Origin: an uncultured Bacteroidales bacterium
Lineage (GTDB): Bacteria; Bacteroidota; Bacteroidia; Bacteroidales; F082
Reading direction: 5' to 3'
Assembly: GCA_946184615.1 (NCBI GenBank)
Contig: CAMHFN010000004.1
Span: 62,001-126,000, forward strand
Length of the DNA: 64,000 nucleotides
Both the position numbers and the translations under genes were made by a program. A model generated the notes under the pieces. It worked only from the letters and a program-made list of their open reading frames with translations, did not search any database and was not told where the DNA came from. This document shows positions 34,243-42,237 of this stretch, in pieces (position 1 is the first letter of the stretch; each line of letters starts with the position of its first letter).

Positions 34243-35355
34243 CTATTGCGAACGCTTTCGACGGAACACAATGTTTCCTATGATTTTCCAAAAATACTTC
34301 CAGTTTGTCCGGAAAGGATGCTTCTCGTATGCCTCTAAATACCGCATCTCACTTTCCTGGATTTCCTGTAAGGTTTCGGGCATATCCGCATAATAAGGCG
34401 GCAACATGCCTGGTTTGCATTTGATACGCTTCTCTCGCACCTCCGGATCATACAGCTCATAATATTGATTGCTCAACGGACGCACCCCGATAAGCTTCAT
34501 CTGCCCTTTCAAAACATTGAAAAACATGGGCAACTCATCCATCCACAACTTACGCATAACCCGGCCCCAATCCGTGATACGGTAATCGTCTTTGAACTTT
34601 CCACCCACTTGAAGACTGTTGTTATTGTACACATAAGTCTGCAAGTATTCCGCATACGCATACATCGTCCGGAATTTATACACCAAAAAAGGTTTCCCAT
34701 TTTTCCCAATTCGTTTCAACTTGACGATGATGCCATAATGGCGCCGCTCCGTATCAGGTTCCTGCACCTTACGTGCTATCACGCAATATCGGTCGTGGAT
34801 ATATTGTTCGGAGACCACTTCAAAGCCGCAATAATACAGTCTACCCAAAACCTCAGGACGGGGGAAAACCTTCCTGACTTTCTTGGTGCATAAGTAGTAA
34901 AAACGCCGTGTTATCCAAAGTCTTGGAAACACACGATGCCAAAGGAAGTCAAACGAATACAGAATATTTGCCAACCACCTTGGGTATTTGCTATAATACT
35001 GCAAACGTCGTTTCATGGCCGTGTCAAACGCCACTGCCAGATAACCTCCATCTTTAAGCTTCCGATTGGCTTCTCGCAGGAAACGGTTCACATAACGGAT
35101 TGCATTGAGATGGTCCTTCGCCAGCAGCACCTCCGCCTCTCCGTCAGGCACTTCCCAGCACTGTGCCGCAAACGTGTTAAGATAGTTGGAACGCTCAGCA
35201 CTTCGCGGCATATATGCCCAATACATCAAGTCGCGTAACTGCTGAGGAGCCGTTACCAAGTTGAACTTCGGGGCATACTTCGTCTCTACCTTGGAAAGAT
35301 ACTCCAATGCGGTGTCAAAATCTTCGCGATAGGTAAGAGACTTAAGCAGGGACAT
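34243..35355 (-). CDS. Phosphoglycosyl transferase (bacterial sugar transferase) with methyltransferase-like N-terminal region
   Basis: 370 residues in two parts. Residues ~205-300 are a bacterial sugar transferase (monotopic PGT, WcaJ/PglC type) domain: GKNGKPFLVYKFRTM (KFRTM 227-231) and WMDELPMFFNVLKGQMKLIG with the catalytic Asp273-Glu274 pair, followed by VRPLS. Residues ~70-200 resemble the end of a class I methyltransferase (LKDGGYLAVAFD, then RPEVLGRLYYCGFEV). The usual re-entrant membrane helix before the PGT domain is not evident. It likely starts glycan assembly by moving a phosphosugar onto undecaprenyl phosphate. Confidence 0.85.
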   Translation of the reverse strand: MSLLKSLTYREDFDTALEYLSKVETKYAPKFNLVTAPQQLRDLMYWAYMPRSAERSNYLNTFAAQCWEVPDGEAEVLLAKDHLNAIRYVNRFLREANRKLKDGGYLAVAFDTAMKRRLQYYSKYPRWLANILYSFDFLWHRVFPRLWITRRFYYLCTKKVRKVFPRPEVLGRLYYCGFEVVSEQYIHDRYCVIARKVQEPDTERRHYGIIVKLKRIGKNGKPFLVYKFRTMYAYAEYLQTYVYNNNSLQVGGKFKDDYRITDWGRVMRKLWMDELPMFFNVLKGQMKLIGVRPLSNQYYELYDPEVREKRIKCKPGMLPPYYADMPETLQEIQESEMRYLEAYEKHPFRTNWKYFWKIIGNIVFRRKRSQ

Positions 35356-35361
35356 GGGGAA

Positions 35362-35396
35362 GTTGAAAATTGAAAATTGAAAGTTAAGAGTGAAGA
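35362..35396. repeat. Degenerate heptamer array upstream of the sugar transferase gene
   Basis: GTTGAAA, ATTGAAA, ATTGAAA, GTTAAGA and GTGAAGA are in perfect 7-bp register. The array lies 6 bp upstream of the sugar transferase ATG and overlaps the last codons and stop (35384) of the DegT-type aminotransferase gene. Confidence 0.8.
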
Positions 35397-36517
35397 GTTT
35401 GGGTTAGGAGGGTGCAAATACGATCTTGGTCTTCCTCGGAAAGATAAGGATGGATGGGGAGCGAGAGGACGATATCCGCCAGACGGTCGGCTACTGGACA
35501 TTGGTTTTCGTTCGGGTCAAGCAAAGCGAAGGCCGTCTGTCGATGCATTGGAATGGGATAATAGATGGCCGTCGGGATCCCCGCCGCTTTCAACGCTTCT
35601 TGAACCTTGGCACGCATTTCCTTGCTGGGGAGTTGGATGGTATATTGGGCCCAACTGGAATAAAAGCCTTTCGGAATCTCTGGAGTCTTCACCACACCTT
35701 TCAGTTTTTGGGTATAACGTTCTGCCACTCGGTTGACATCCTCCAACTCATAATCACGGAACGCTTTAAGTTTGACCAAAAGGATGGCGGCTTGAAGGCT
35801 ATCAAGTCGGGAGTTCATGCCAATGCGGATGTTGTCATACCGGTCGGTTCCTTTGCCATGCAGGTGATACGACTCCATCAGGTTCGCCCATTCGTCGTTG
35901 TTGGTGAACACTGCACCACCGTCGCCATAACAACCCACTGGCTTTGCGGGGAAAAACGAAGTCGCGGCAATGTCTCCAAAAGTGCAGGCTTTTTGGTCAC
36001 CGATACGACCGCCGAAGCCTTGCGCCGCATCTTCGAGCAGATACATCCCATAGCGTTGGGCAATCTGCTTGATCAATTTAAGGTCCGCTGGCAGTCCAAA
36101 CAAGTCGACGGCGATAATGGCTTTCGGTTTCAGTTTGCCCAACTTGACGGTCCGCTCAATTTTATGAAGCAGGTCGCGGACATCCATGTTGAACGTATCT
36201 TGATCCACATCGACGAAAACAGGAGTAGCACCTTGCATGGAGACCACTTCTGCTGAAGCAAAGAATGTAAAACTGGGCACAAAGACAGCATCACCTGCTT
36301 TCACATCCCACGCCTTCAGCGCCAGCAACAGGGCATCGGTACCACTGTTGCAAGCGATGCAGTGCTTCACTCCCACATAATCGGCAAAAGCCTGTTCCAT
36401 TTCTTTGACCTTAGGCCCCATCACGTAGGCACTAGAAGCCACCACGTCGAGGATGGCCTGATCCATTTCGTCCTTCAGGGCGTTATATTGAGCTTTTAAA
36501 TCTCTAAATTGAAGCAT
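35384..36517 (-). CDS. DegT/DnrJ/EryC1 family PLP-dependent sugar aminotransferase, WbpE-like
   Basis: 377 residues. The PLP-binding lysine is Lys192 in ATSFFPAKPVGCYGDGGA, and LLEDAAQGFGG contains the Asp pairing with the pyridine nitrogen. This pattern is typical of WbpE/WlbC enzymes that aminate the 3-keto group of UDP-GlcNAc-3-ulosonic acid using glutamate. The next gene upstream encodes a WbpD-like N-acetyltransferase, the following step in that pathway, which supports a 3-acetamido sugar in the product. The oxidising enzymes WbpA and WbpB are not in the window. Confidence 0.9.
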   Translation of the reverse strand: MLQFRDLKAQYNALKDEMDQAILDVVASSAYVMGPKVKEMEQAFADYVGVKHCIACNSGTDALLLALKAWDVKAGDAVFVPSFTFFASAEVVSMQGATPVFVDVDQDTFNMDVRDLLHKIERTVKLGKLKPKAIIAVDLFGLPADLKLIKQIAQRYGMYLLEDAAQGFGGRIGDQKACTFGDIAATSFFPAKPVGCYGDGGAVFTNNDEWANLMESYHLHGKGTDRYDNIRIGMNSRLDSLQAAILLVKLKAFRDYELEDVNRVAERYTQKLKGVVKTPEIPKGFYSSWAQYTIQLPSKEMRAKVQEALKAAGIPTAIYYPIPMHRQTAFALLDPNENQCPVADRLADIVLSLPIHPYLSEEDQDRICTLLTQTLHS

Positions 36518-36518
36518 A

Positions 36519-36552
36519 GTTGTTAGTTTTCAGTTAGCAGTTTTCAGTTAAG
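36519..36552. repeat. Degenerate heptamer array upstream of the DegT gene
   Basis: GTTGTTA, GTTTTCA, GTTAGCA, GTTTTCA and GTTAAG lie in strict 7-bp register. They fill the spacer before the aminotransferase start (36517) and encode the last residues and stop of the WbpD-like protein. Confidence 0.8.
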
Positions 36553-37094
36553 TTTCCTCCGGATTCCTTGTACGTCCTACCACATTCGCATTGTAGGGAG
36601 GAGTTGAGTTTCTTACCGCACTCGCACACCCAGCCTATCTGACGGGCTGGTACACCTGCCATCAGCGCATAAGGTTTCACGTCTTTGGTCACCACGGCTC
36701 CGGCAGCAATCAAGGCACAGCGTCCTACGGTATGGCCGCACACCACGGTGCTGTTGGCTCCCAGCGAGGCACCTTCACAGATTTTGGTTTTGGCATAATG
36801 TCCATGAACGGGGAAATGCGCCCTTGGCGTGCTGACATTCGTAAACACACAGCTCGGGCCGCAAAACACATGGTCCTCCAGCTCGACACCCTCATAAACC
36901 GATACGTTGTTCTGGATGCGGACTCCGTTGCCAATCTTCACATTGTTGCCAATGTTGACGTTTTGGCCTAACGAGCAATTCTCTCCCAGCACCGCTCCTG
37001 ACTGCACATGACAAAAATGCCAGATCTTGGTTCCTTTGCCTATCGAAACATTCTCATCGATATAACTGCTTTCGTGCACGAAGTATTCTTTCAT
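36534..37094 (-). CDS. WbpD-like UDP-3-amino-sugar N-acetyltransferase (LbH) with C-terminal Cys-rich tail
   Basis: 186 residues. LbH repeats run from about residue 10 to 145 (NCSLGQNVNIGNNVKIGNG among others), ending MAGVPARQIGW. The pattern matches WbpD/WlbB, which acetylate UDP-GlcNAc(3NH2)A at the 3-amino group. Residues ~155-175 add CECGKKL and CECGRTY, four cysteines in two CxC pairs that could bind zinc. It is 1 bp downstream of the Fe-S protein gene and adjacent to the WbpE-like gene, forming a consistent two-step pathway. Confidence 0.88.
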   Translation of the reverse strand: MKEYFVHESSYIDENVSIGKGTKIWHFCHVQSGAVLGENCSLGQNVNIGNNVKIGNGVRIQNNVSVYEGVELEDHVFCGPSCVFTNVSTPRAHFPVHGHYAKTKICEGASLGANSTVVCGHTVGRCALIAAGAVVTKDVKPYALMAGVPARQIGWVCECGKKLNSSLQCECGRTYKESGGNLTENC

Positions 37095-37095
37095 T

Positions 37096-37815
37096 TCAAC
37101 ACCCTTTCGCTAAAATGTCAACAATATGAATCACTTTCATCGACAGGCCGTTCGCATCAATATATCCTTTTTGATGCATCAAGCAAGACATGTCGGTCGA
37201 AACAATATATTCCGCTCCCGTATTCATGGCATTACGCACCTTATGGCTTGCCATACCCATTGAGACCTCCTCGTGGTTCATGGCAAAGGTAAACTCACCT
37301 CCGCAACACAAGTCGAGTTGTTTCATCTCCACCAATTCCAACCCTTTCACTTTGGAAAGCAGCTGACGTGCCTCGGCTCCTAACCCCAAACCTCGCTGCG
37401 CACTGCAACTGTCATGATAGGTGACTTTATGCGGGAATTCAGCACCAAAATCATCATAATGCAGCACGTTGACCAAAAAGTCCGTAAGCTCAAAAACATT
37501 CTTTTCAAGCTTTTTCACATTAAGGTGATTGGCGGTGTTAAAAAACAATTCGGGATAACGTTTCCTAATGAAGGACACACACGAGGCGGCAGGAGAAACC
37601 ACGGGGCGCTCCCCACAAAACTCATCAAGGAATTTATCGCCCAAGGCCTTGGCTTCTTCAACAAAACCCGCATGGTAAGCAAAGCGCCCACAGCACGTCT
37701 GGTCAGGATTATAATTCACTTCAACTCCAGCTCTTTCAAGCACTTTCACGGTATTCATGGCCGTCTCTGGATAAAACTGGTCGATGAAGCAGGGTATAAA
37801 CAAATTGATTGTCAT
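37096..37815 (-). CDS. CCG-domain Fe-S protein (LutA/YkgE-like)
   Basis: 239 residues. Two cysteine-rich CCG motifs are present: TCCGRF with Cys41/Cys42, and LDLCCGGEF around residue 170; C9 (PCFID) and other family cysteines are also seen. LutA/YkgE proteins form part of the LutABC lactate-oxidation complex, and related CCG domains occur in heterodisulfide reductases. Neither LutB nor LutC is nearby: the gene is the first of the polysaccharide locus, 1 bp before the WbpD-like gene. Its role here is unclear; an unrelated housekeeping role with shared transcription is possible. Confidence 0.88.
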   Translation of the reverse strand: MTINLFIPCFIDQFYPETAMNTVKVLERAGVEVNYNPDQTCCGRFAYHAGFVEEAKALGDKFLDEFCGERPVVSPAASCVSFIRKRYPELFFNTANHLNVKKLEKNVFELTDFLVNVLHYDDFGAEFPHKVTYHDSCSAQRGLGLGAEARQLLSKVKGLELVEMKQLDLCCGGEFTFAMNHEEVSMGMASHKVRNAMNTGAEYIVSTDMSCLMHQKGYIDANGLSMKVIHIVDILAKGC

Positions 37816-37826
37816 AGTCGATCAAA

Positions 37827-37863
37827 TAATTTGCAAAAATAGCAAATTAAAGCAATCGGCCAA
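37827..37863 (-). promoter_or_regulatory. Promoter at head of polysaccharide locus, -7 box framed by an inverted repeat
   Basis: TATTTTTG (37841-37834, minus) has a TTG (37863-37861) exactly 19 nt upstream, a full match to the Bacteroidota -33/-7 arrangement. The -7 box is framed by TAATTTGC (37827-37834) and GCAAATTA (37842-37849), a perfect 8-bp inverted repeat that could be an operator. The Fe-S gene ATG follows about 19 bp downstream. Confidence 0.7.
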
Positions 37864-37897
37864 CTAAATTTATAATAAAAAATAAAAGAAAGAAAAA

Positions 37898-39136
37898 TTA
37901 GTCCAAATCAAGCTTATGGACCTCTTCCCAAAATGTTGGATACGACTTGTTTACTACTTCATTCCCCTGAATCTCAACTTGCCGGAATCTAACCGAAAGT
38001 CCCATCAATGCCATAGCAAGCCGATGGTCATTATATGTATTCAATACTATTTTACTCTTATTGTATTTATTTATATGTAATAAAGATTTTCTTATAATAA
38101 GATTATCATTAGTAATTATATAATCAAAACGATATAATTTTGACAACTCAGAAATTAGCCCATTCACTCTATCTGATTCTTTATTATACAATGTTGATAT
38201 ACTATTAAATACAGTTTCGATATGTAAAGATACACAAGTAACTATAAGTGAAGGAAACAAATCAGGGGTATCAGAAAAATCAATTTCAAGTCTATTTCTG
38301 GCAAGAGAAGCACCTCTTTGTAACGTTATCAAAACCCCTTCATCAACAAACTGGGTAACAACTCCAAGCTCCTTAAAGATTTCAGCCACACGGGAATCGC
38401 CTTGAAGGGGATCATGTCGCAGTCCCTTTAACAGCAAGTTTCCTCCAGAGCTCAAGGCCATCATTTCATACCAATAGGAGGCTGCGCTCCAGTCGGCCGA
38501 TACTGTAAAACAGCAAGGATGATAACGTTGGTGGGCTACCGTGATAACCTTCTTATTTCTGATGACTCGGACACCAAAACGTTCCATCATCGACACGGTC
38601 ATGTCAATGTAAGGTCCTGAAACGGTTTCTGCCGTCAAGGTCAACTGCAATCCCTTCTCCCATGTCGGAGCAGCCAGCAGCAAAGAAGAGACGAATTGGC
38701 TACTCTGTGAAGCATCGAGGCTGACACCGCCACCTTTGAGTTTTTTCCCTCGAATACGAAGCGGAAGGCATCCCTCTTTTTCGAGACAGGTCAAGTCGGC
38801 CCCCAATTGCCTCAAAGCCTTGATAAGGGGAGCCATCGGCCGTTGCCTCAACCTTTCCTTCCCTGTCAGGAGCCATTCCCCAGGGGTATCTGCCAGATAC
38901 GTCATCAAGAAACGCGAAACGGTGCCTGCATCCTCACAATCCAGTACTACGACATCCGAAGAGGTTTGTTGATTCACTTGCTCAAGCAGCGACTGGAGCA
39001 GCACCGTATCGTTCGCCTCGGAGATGTTTTCTACTTCAGGCCGGAAGCCTCCGTATGCGGCAATCATCAGGGCCCGGTTGCTCTCGCTTTTGCTTCCGGG
39101 CAGGCCCACCGTTCCCTGAAGTGGTCGTCCCATCAT
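37898..39136 (-). CDS. aroA: 3-phosphoshikimate 1-carboxyvinyltransferase (EPSP synthase)
   Basis: 412 residues. EPSP synthase motifs are visible: LPGSKSESNRALM near the start (PEP/shikimate-phosphate site), DAGTVSRFL (variant of NAGTAMRFL), and NTYNDHRLAMALM near the C-terminus. It forms EPSP from shikimate-3-phosphate and PEP in aromatic amino-acid synthesis. It overlaps aroB by 4 bp (ATGA). A stretch around 38040-38270 (residues ~290-365) is strikingly A+T rich compared with the rest of the gene, although the frame stays open and the motif after it is intact. Confidence 0.92.
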   Translation of the reverse strand: MMGRPLQGTVGLPGSKSESNRALMIAAYGGFRPEVENISEANDTVLLQSLLEQVNQQTSSDVVVLDCEDAGTVSRFLMTYLADTPGEWLLTGKERLRQRPMAPLIKALRQLGADLTCLEKEGCLPLRIRGKKLKGGGVSLDASQSSQFVSSLLLAAPTWEKGLQLTLTAETVSGPYIDMTVSMMERFGVRVIRNKKVITVAHQRYHPCCFTVSADWSAASYWYEMMALSSGGNLLLKGLRHDPLQGDSRVAEIFKELGVVTQFVDEGVLITLQRGASLARNRLEIDFSDTPDLFPSLIVTCVSLHIETVFNSISTLYNKESDRVNGLISELSKLYRFDYIITNDNLIIRKSLLHINKYNKSKIVLNTYNDHRLAMALMGLSVRFRQVEIQGNEVVNKSYPTFWEEVHKLDLD

Positions 39137-40137
39137 TCGTTGAGGCTTTTCAACAATTCCACCAGCGACTCACGCACCAGCGCTTCATCCACCTGCTGGT
39201 CCACCAGCGGCTTCTCTATCGCTTTAATCAATACGAAGCCCGAGTGTCCGTCGCAACGTTTTTTGTCATAGGCAAGCAGACGCATCACGGCATCGACATC
39301 CATTTCTTCCCAAGGCATCACCGTTTGTTCGGTAAGCATTTTCATCTTAGGCGTGTAATCCATCAACACCTCTTCATGCAAGCCACATTGTCTGACGGAG
39401 AGCCACAAAGCGCACCACATGCCGAGTGCCACGGCTTCGCCATGGGTCAGTGGAGTGTCCGTCGTCAAAGAGAATGCCTCCATGGCATGGCCCAAGGTAT
39501 GGCCAAAATTCAGCACATGCCGTTTATTACGGTCACGGAAATCCTGCTCGACGATGTCTTTCTTGATTCGGCCAGCCCGAAGAATATACTGTTCATAATT
39601 GTCCACTGTCACATCGACCAGATCCTCGTCGGCGATAAAGCCACATTTGACCATTTCAGCGATACCTGAGAGCAATTCCCTGTCCGAGAGCGTACTAAGA
39701 AAAATAGGATTGACCAGCACTTCGACGGGCTCCGCAAAAGTGCCGATTTGGTTTTTGCATCCCGCCAGATCCACTCCATTTTTCCCACCGATAGCGGCAT
39801 CAACCATGGCCAACAGTGTGGTAGGAACATTGACAAAACGGATGCCTCGTTGGTAACACGAAGCCACGAAGCCACCCAAATCGGTGACCGTGCCGCCACC
39901 AAGGTTAACCAGAACGGATTGGCGGTCGGCCTCCTGTTTCAACAGCGTCTTCCAAACTCGGTTTGCTGTTCCAAGGGTCTTGTAACGTTCTCCTGCTTTG
40001 ACCACCACCTCCACAGCTTGTTCACAACCCAACCAGTGTTCCAGCTCAGGAAGCCAGTACATGGCAACATTGGCATCCGTCAACACGAACACCTTTGAGG
40101 CCTCAGCCAACATCGCTTTCAACTCATCATGCGTCAT
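39133..40137 (-). CDS. aroB: 3-dehydroquinate synthase
   Basis: 334 residues, slightly shorter than many AroB proteins. NAD-binding and active-site motifs are present: NLGGGTVTDLGGFVAS, VPTTLLAMVDAAIGGK, CKNQIGTF, and the metal-ligand segment NFGHTLGHA. It converts DAHP to 3-dehydroquinate, the second step of the shikimate pathway. It overlaps tsaE by 11 bp upstream and aroA by 4 bp downstream, so these genes are translationally linked. Confidence 0.95.
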   Translation of the reverse strand: MTHDELKAMLAEASKVFVLTDANVAMYWLPELEHWLGCEQAVEVVVKAGERYKTLGTANRVWKTLLKQEADRQSVLVNLGGGTVTDLGGFVASCYQRGIRFVNVPTTLLAMVDAAIGGKNGVDLAGCKNQIGTFAEPVEVLVNPIFLSTLSDRELLSGIAEMVKCGFIADEDLVDVTVDNYEQYILRAGRIKKDIVEQDFRDRNKRHVLNFGHTLGHAMEAFSLTTDTPLTHGEAVALGMWCALWLSVRQCGLHEEVLMDYTPKMKMLTEQTVMPWEEMDVDAVMRLLAYDKKRCDGHSGFVLIKAIEKPLVDQQVDEALVRESLVELLKSLNE

Positions 40138-40561
40138 AAGTCACAATTTCAATGATACGGTCGTCATCCGTCTCTCCAGGACGGATATTCACCCGGATAT
40201 GATTGTCGGGCAACAAAGGCTCTATCATTTCCGGCCATTCAATCAAACAAAGATTACCGCTATAAAAATAATTCTCGAAGCCGATGTCGTAAGCTTCCTC
40301 CAGTTTCTTGATTCGGTAGAAATCGAAATGATACACCGACTCGTTTTCCATCGTGACATATTCGTTGACGATGGCGAAGGTAGGACTGTTCACTTCATCG
40401 GTAACCCCCATGCGGTGGCACAGATTCTTAATCAGGGTGGTTTTTCCCGCGCCCATTGAGCCGTAAAAAGCAATGACATCCGCCTCGTTGCGCAGGGAGA
40501 TTAAACCATCTGAAACCTCCGCAAGGGCATCCACTCCATGGATATGAAATACTTTATTCAT
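40127..40561 (-). CDS. tsaE: TsaE, ATPase of the tRNA N6-threonylcarbamoyladenosine complex
   Basis: 144 residues, normal TsaE length. The P-loop is GSMGAGKTT at about residues 34-42, followed by SPTFAIVNEY and HFDFYRI, both family hallmarks. TsaE acts with TsaB and TsaD in making t6A37 in ANN-decoding tRNAs. The gene overlaps porX (4 bp) and aroB (11 bp). Confidence 0.95.
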   Translation of the reverse strand: MNKVFHIHGVDALAEVSDGLISLRNEADVIAFYGSMGAGKTTLIKNLCHRMGVTDEVNSPTFAIVNEYVTMENESVYHFDFYRIKKLEEAYDIGFENYFYSGNLCLIEWPEMIEPLLPDNHIRVNIRPGETDDDRIIEIVTYDA

Positions 40562-42111
40562 CGTTTCGAAGAAAGAGCTATGACCGGGATCAACATTTCG
40601 TTCATGGAGATGCCTCCGTGTTGGAATGTATTGCGGTAATAGCTGACATAATAGTTATAGTTGTTCGGATAAGCAAAGAAATCGCCAGAACCTGCGAAGA
40701 CGTAGGTCGTGCTGAGATTGATACGAGGCAGGCAAGCCGTCTCTGGGGCTTTGACCTCAAAGACTTCTTTGGGATTGTATTTCAGGTTCTTCCCGTATTT
40801 GTACCGGAGATTCGTGTTGACCTCACGATCACCCAAAATCTTGACAGGGTTCTTGACGTAGGTGGAGCCGTGATCGGTGGTGACAATCATGTTGCAACCC
40901 TTGTCGGCAATGAAACGCATCATGTCGAGCAGACTAGAGTGCTCAAACCAGGAGTACATCAATGAGCGATAGGCCTCCTCGTCGTCGGCCAGTTCACGAA
41001 TGATTTCCATTTCAGTTCGGGCGTGTGAGAGCATGTCGACGAAGTTGTAAACGATGATATTAATCTTGTTCTGCATCAGGTTCGACATCTGCTCGTAGAG
41101 TTTTTTCCCAGCCTGAAGGTTCAACACCTTATTGTAAGAATACTTGATATTTTTCCCGTAGCGTTTCAGCTGTTCGCCAAAAAGTTCCCCTTCAAACTGG
41201 TTCTTGGTTCCTTCTTCGTCCTCGTCGACCCACCATTTGGGATAGCGGCGGCGTATTTCCAATGGCATCAGCCCTGCAAAAAGGGAATTACGCGCATATT
41301 GCGTAGAGGTGGGCAAGATGCTGTAATACACATCGTCGGCATCCACACGGAAATAGTTTTCGAGGATGGGTTGAATGGCCTTCCACTGATCGTAGCGCAA
41401 GTTATCGATCACGATGAAAAACAGCGGCTTGTTATCGTCGGTCAGTCGAGGCAACACTTTGTCGCGCACAAGAGTGTGCGACATCACGGGTTTGTCGGCT
41501 TTGCCTTGAATCCAATCAATATAATTCCGCTCCACGAAACGGGTGAAGAGCGCATCTGCTTCCTGCTTTTGTTCGGCCAAGATTTGTTTGATGCCTTCGT
41601 CACTTGACTTCTGAAGCTCCAGTTCCCAGCGGACCAGTTTCTTATAAAGGGCAACCCACTCGTCGAAATTCAAATTACCACCCAACTCCATGGCAATGCT
41701 GCGGAATTCCTGTTGGTAATTCATCGTTGACTTTTCGTCGCGAAGCTGACGGTGTTCTAAGTTACGTTTGAGTGAAAGGAGAATCTGGTTGGGGTTGACC
41801 GGCTTGATCAGGTAGTCGGCAATATCGGAGCCGATGGCCGACTCCATGATGGTTTCCTCTTCGCTTTTAGTGATCATCACCACGGGCAGGTTGGGGTATT
41901 CGCGTTTGATGACTTCAAGGGCCTCAATACCGCTTACACCAGGCATCTGTTCATCGAGAAACACGATGTCGAAAGGGCGCTCGCGCACGAGGTCGATGGC
42001 ATCGGAGCCACTATTGGCAGTGATCACCTCGTAGCCTTTTTGTTCCAGAAACATGATATGGGGCTTGAGAAGATCAATTTCGTCGTCAGCCCAAAGAATT
42101 GTAGTATCCAT
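40558..42111 (-). CDS. porX: PorX-type response regulator with PglZ domain
   Basis: 517 residues. A receiver domain fills ~1-120, with acidic pocket Asp9/Asp10/Glu11, phospho-acceptor Asp53 (FLDEQMPG) and Lys103 (LIKPVNP). The rest is a PglZ/alkaline-phosphatase-superfamily domain with VIDNLRYDQW, TTDHGSTYV and a later HGG. This is the PorX architecture, the regulator that with PorY controls type IX secretion genes in Bacteroidota. The T9SS-tagged peptidase at 46416-48947 gives it a plausible target. Its promoter is shared back-to-back with the HD gene. Confidence 0.93.
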   Translation of the reverse strand: MDTTILWADDEIDLLKPHIMFLEQKGYEVITANSGSDAIDLVRERPFDIVFLDEQMPGVSGIEALEVIKREYPNLPVVMITKSEEETIMESAIGSDIADYLIKPVNPNQILLSLKRNLEHRQLRDEKSTMNYQQEFRSIAMELGGNLNFDEWVALYKKLVRWELELQKSSDEGIKQILAEQKQEADALFTRFVERNYIDWIQGKADKPVMSHTLVRDKVLPRLTDDNKPLFFIVIDNLRYDQWKAIQPILENYFRVDADDVYYSILPTSTQYARNSLFAGLMPLEIRRRYPKWWVDEDEEGTKNQFEGELFGEQLKRYGKNIKYSYNKVLNLQAGKKLYEQMSNLMQNKINIIVYNFVDMLSHARTEMEIIRELADDEEAYRSLMYSWFEHSSLLDMMRFIADKGCNMIVTTDHGSTYVKNPVKILGDREVNTNLRYKYGKNLKYNPKEVFEVKAPETACLPRINLSTTYVFAGSGDFFAYPNNYNYYVSYYRNTFQHGGISMNEMLIPVIALSSKR

Positions 42112-42120
42112 GTTGAAAAA

Positions 42121-42155
42121 ATTAAGAATTTGAAATTTAGAATTTAGAATTAACC
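42121..42155. repeat. Degenerate heptamer array in the porX leader
   Basis: ATTAAGA, ATTTGAA, ATTTAGA, ATTTAGA and ATTAACC run in strict 7-bp register between the porX start codon (42111) and its -7 box (42186-42179). Confidence 0.8.
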
Positions 42156-42161
42156 TCTAAA

Positions 42162-42195
42162 TTTGTGATTCTATAACGCAAAAATAATAATTTTG
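42162..42195. promoter_or_regulatory. Divergent promoters of porX and the HD-domain gene, -7 boxes head to head
   Basis: CAAAAATA (42179-42186; TATTTTTG on minus, for porX) and TAATTTTG (42188-42195, plus, for the HD gene) are separated by one base, the same geometry as at 3551-3567. For the plus promoter a TTTG at 42162-42165 lies 22 nt upstream. The two promoters overlap and cannot be occupied together. Confidence 0.65.
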
Positions 42196-42237
42196 TTGCA
42201 TAAAAACTCTTTATTTGAAATTTCTAGATTCATAAAG

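Noticed and set aside
35426-36256. Plus-strand open frame opposite the DegT aminotransferase
   Set aside because: Antisense shadow of a well-supported gene; no motif.
42193-42237. TTG start giving 15 more residues to the HD-domain protein
   Set aside because: The TTG lies in the -7 box of the predicted promoter, upstream of the likely transcript start; GTG at 42238 fits the family.
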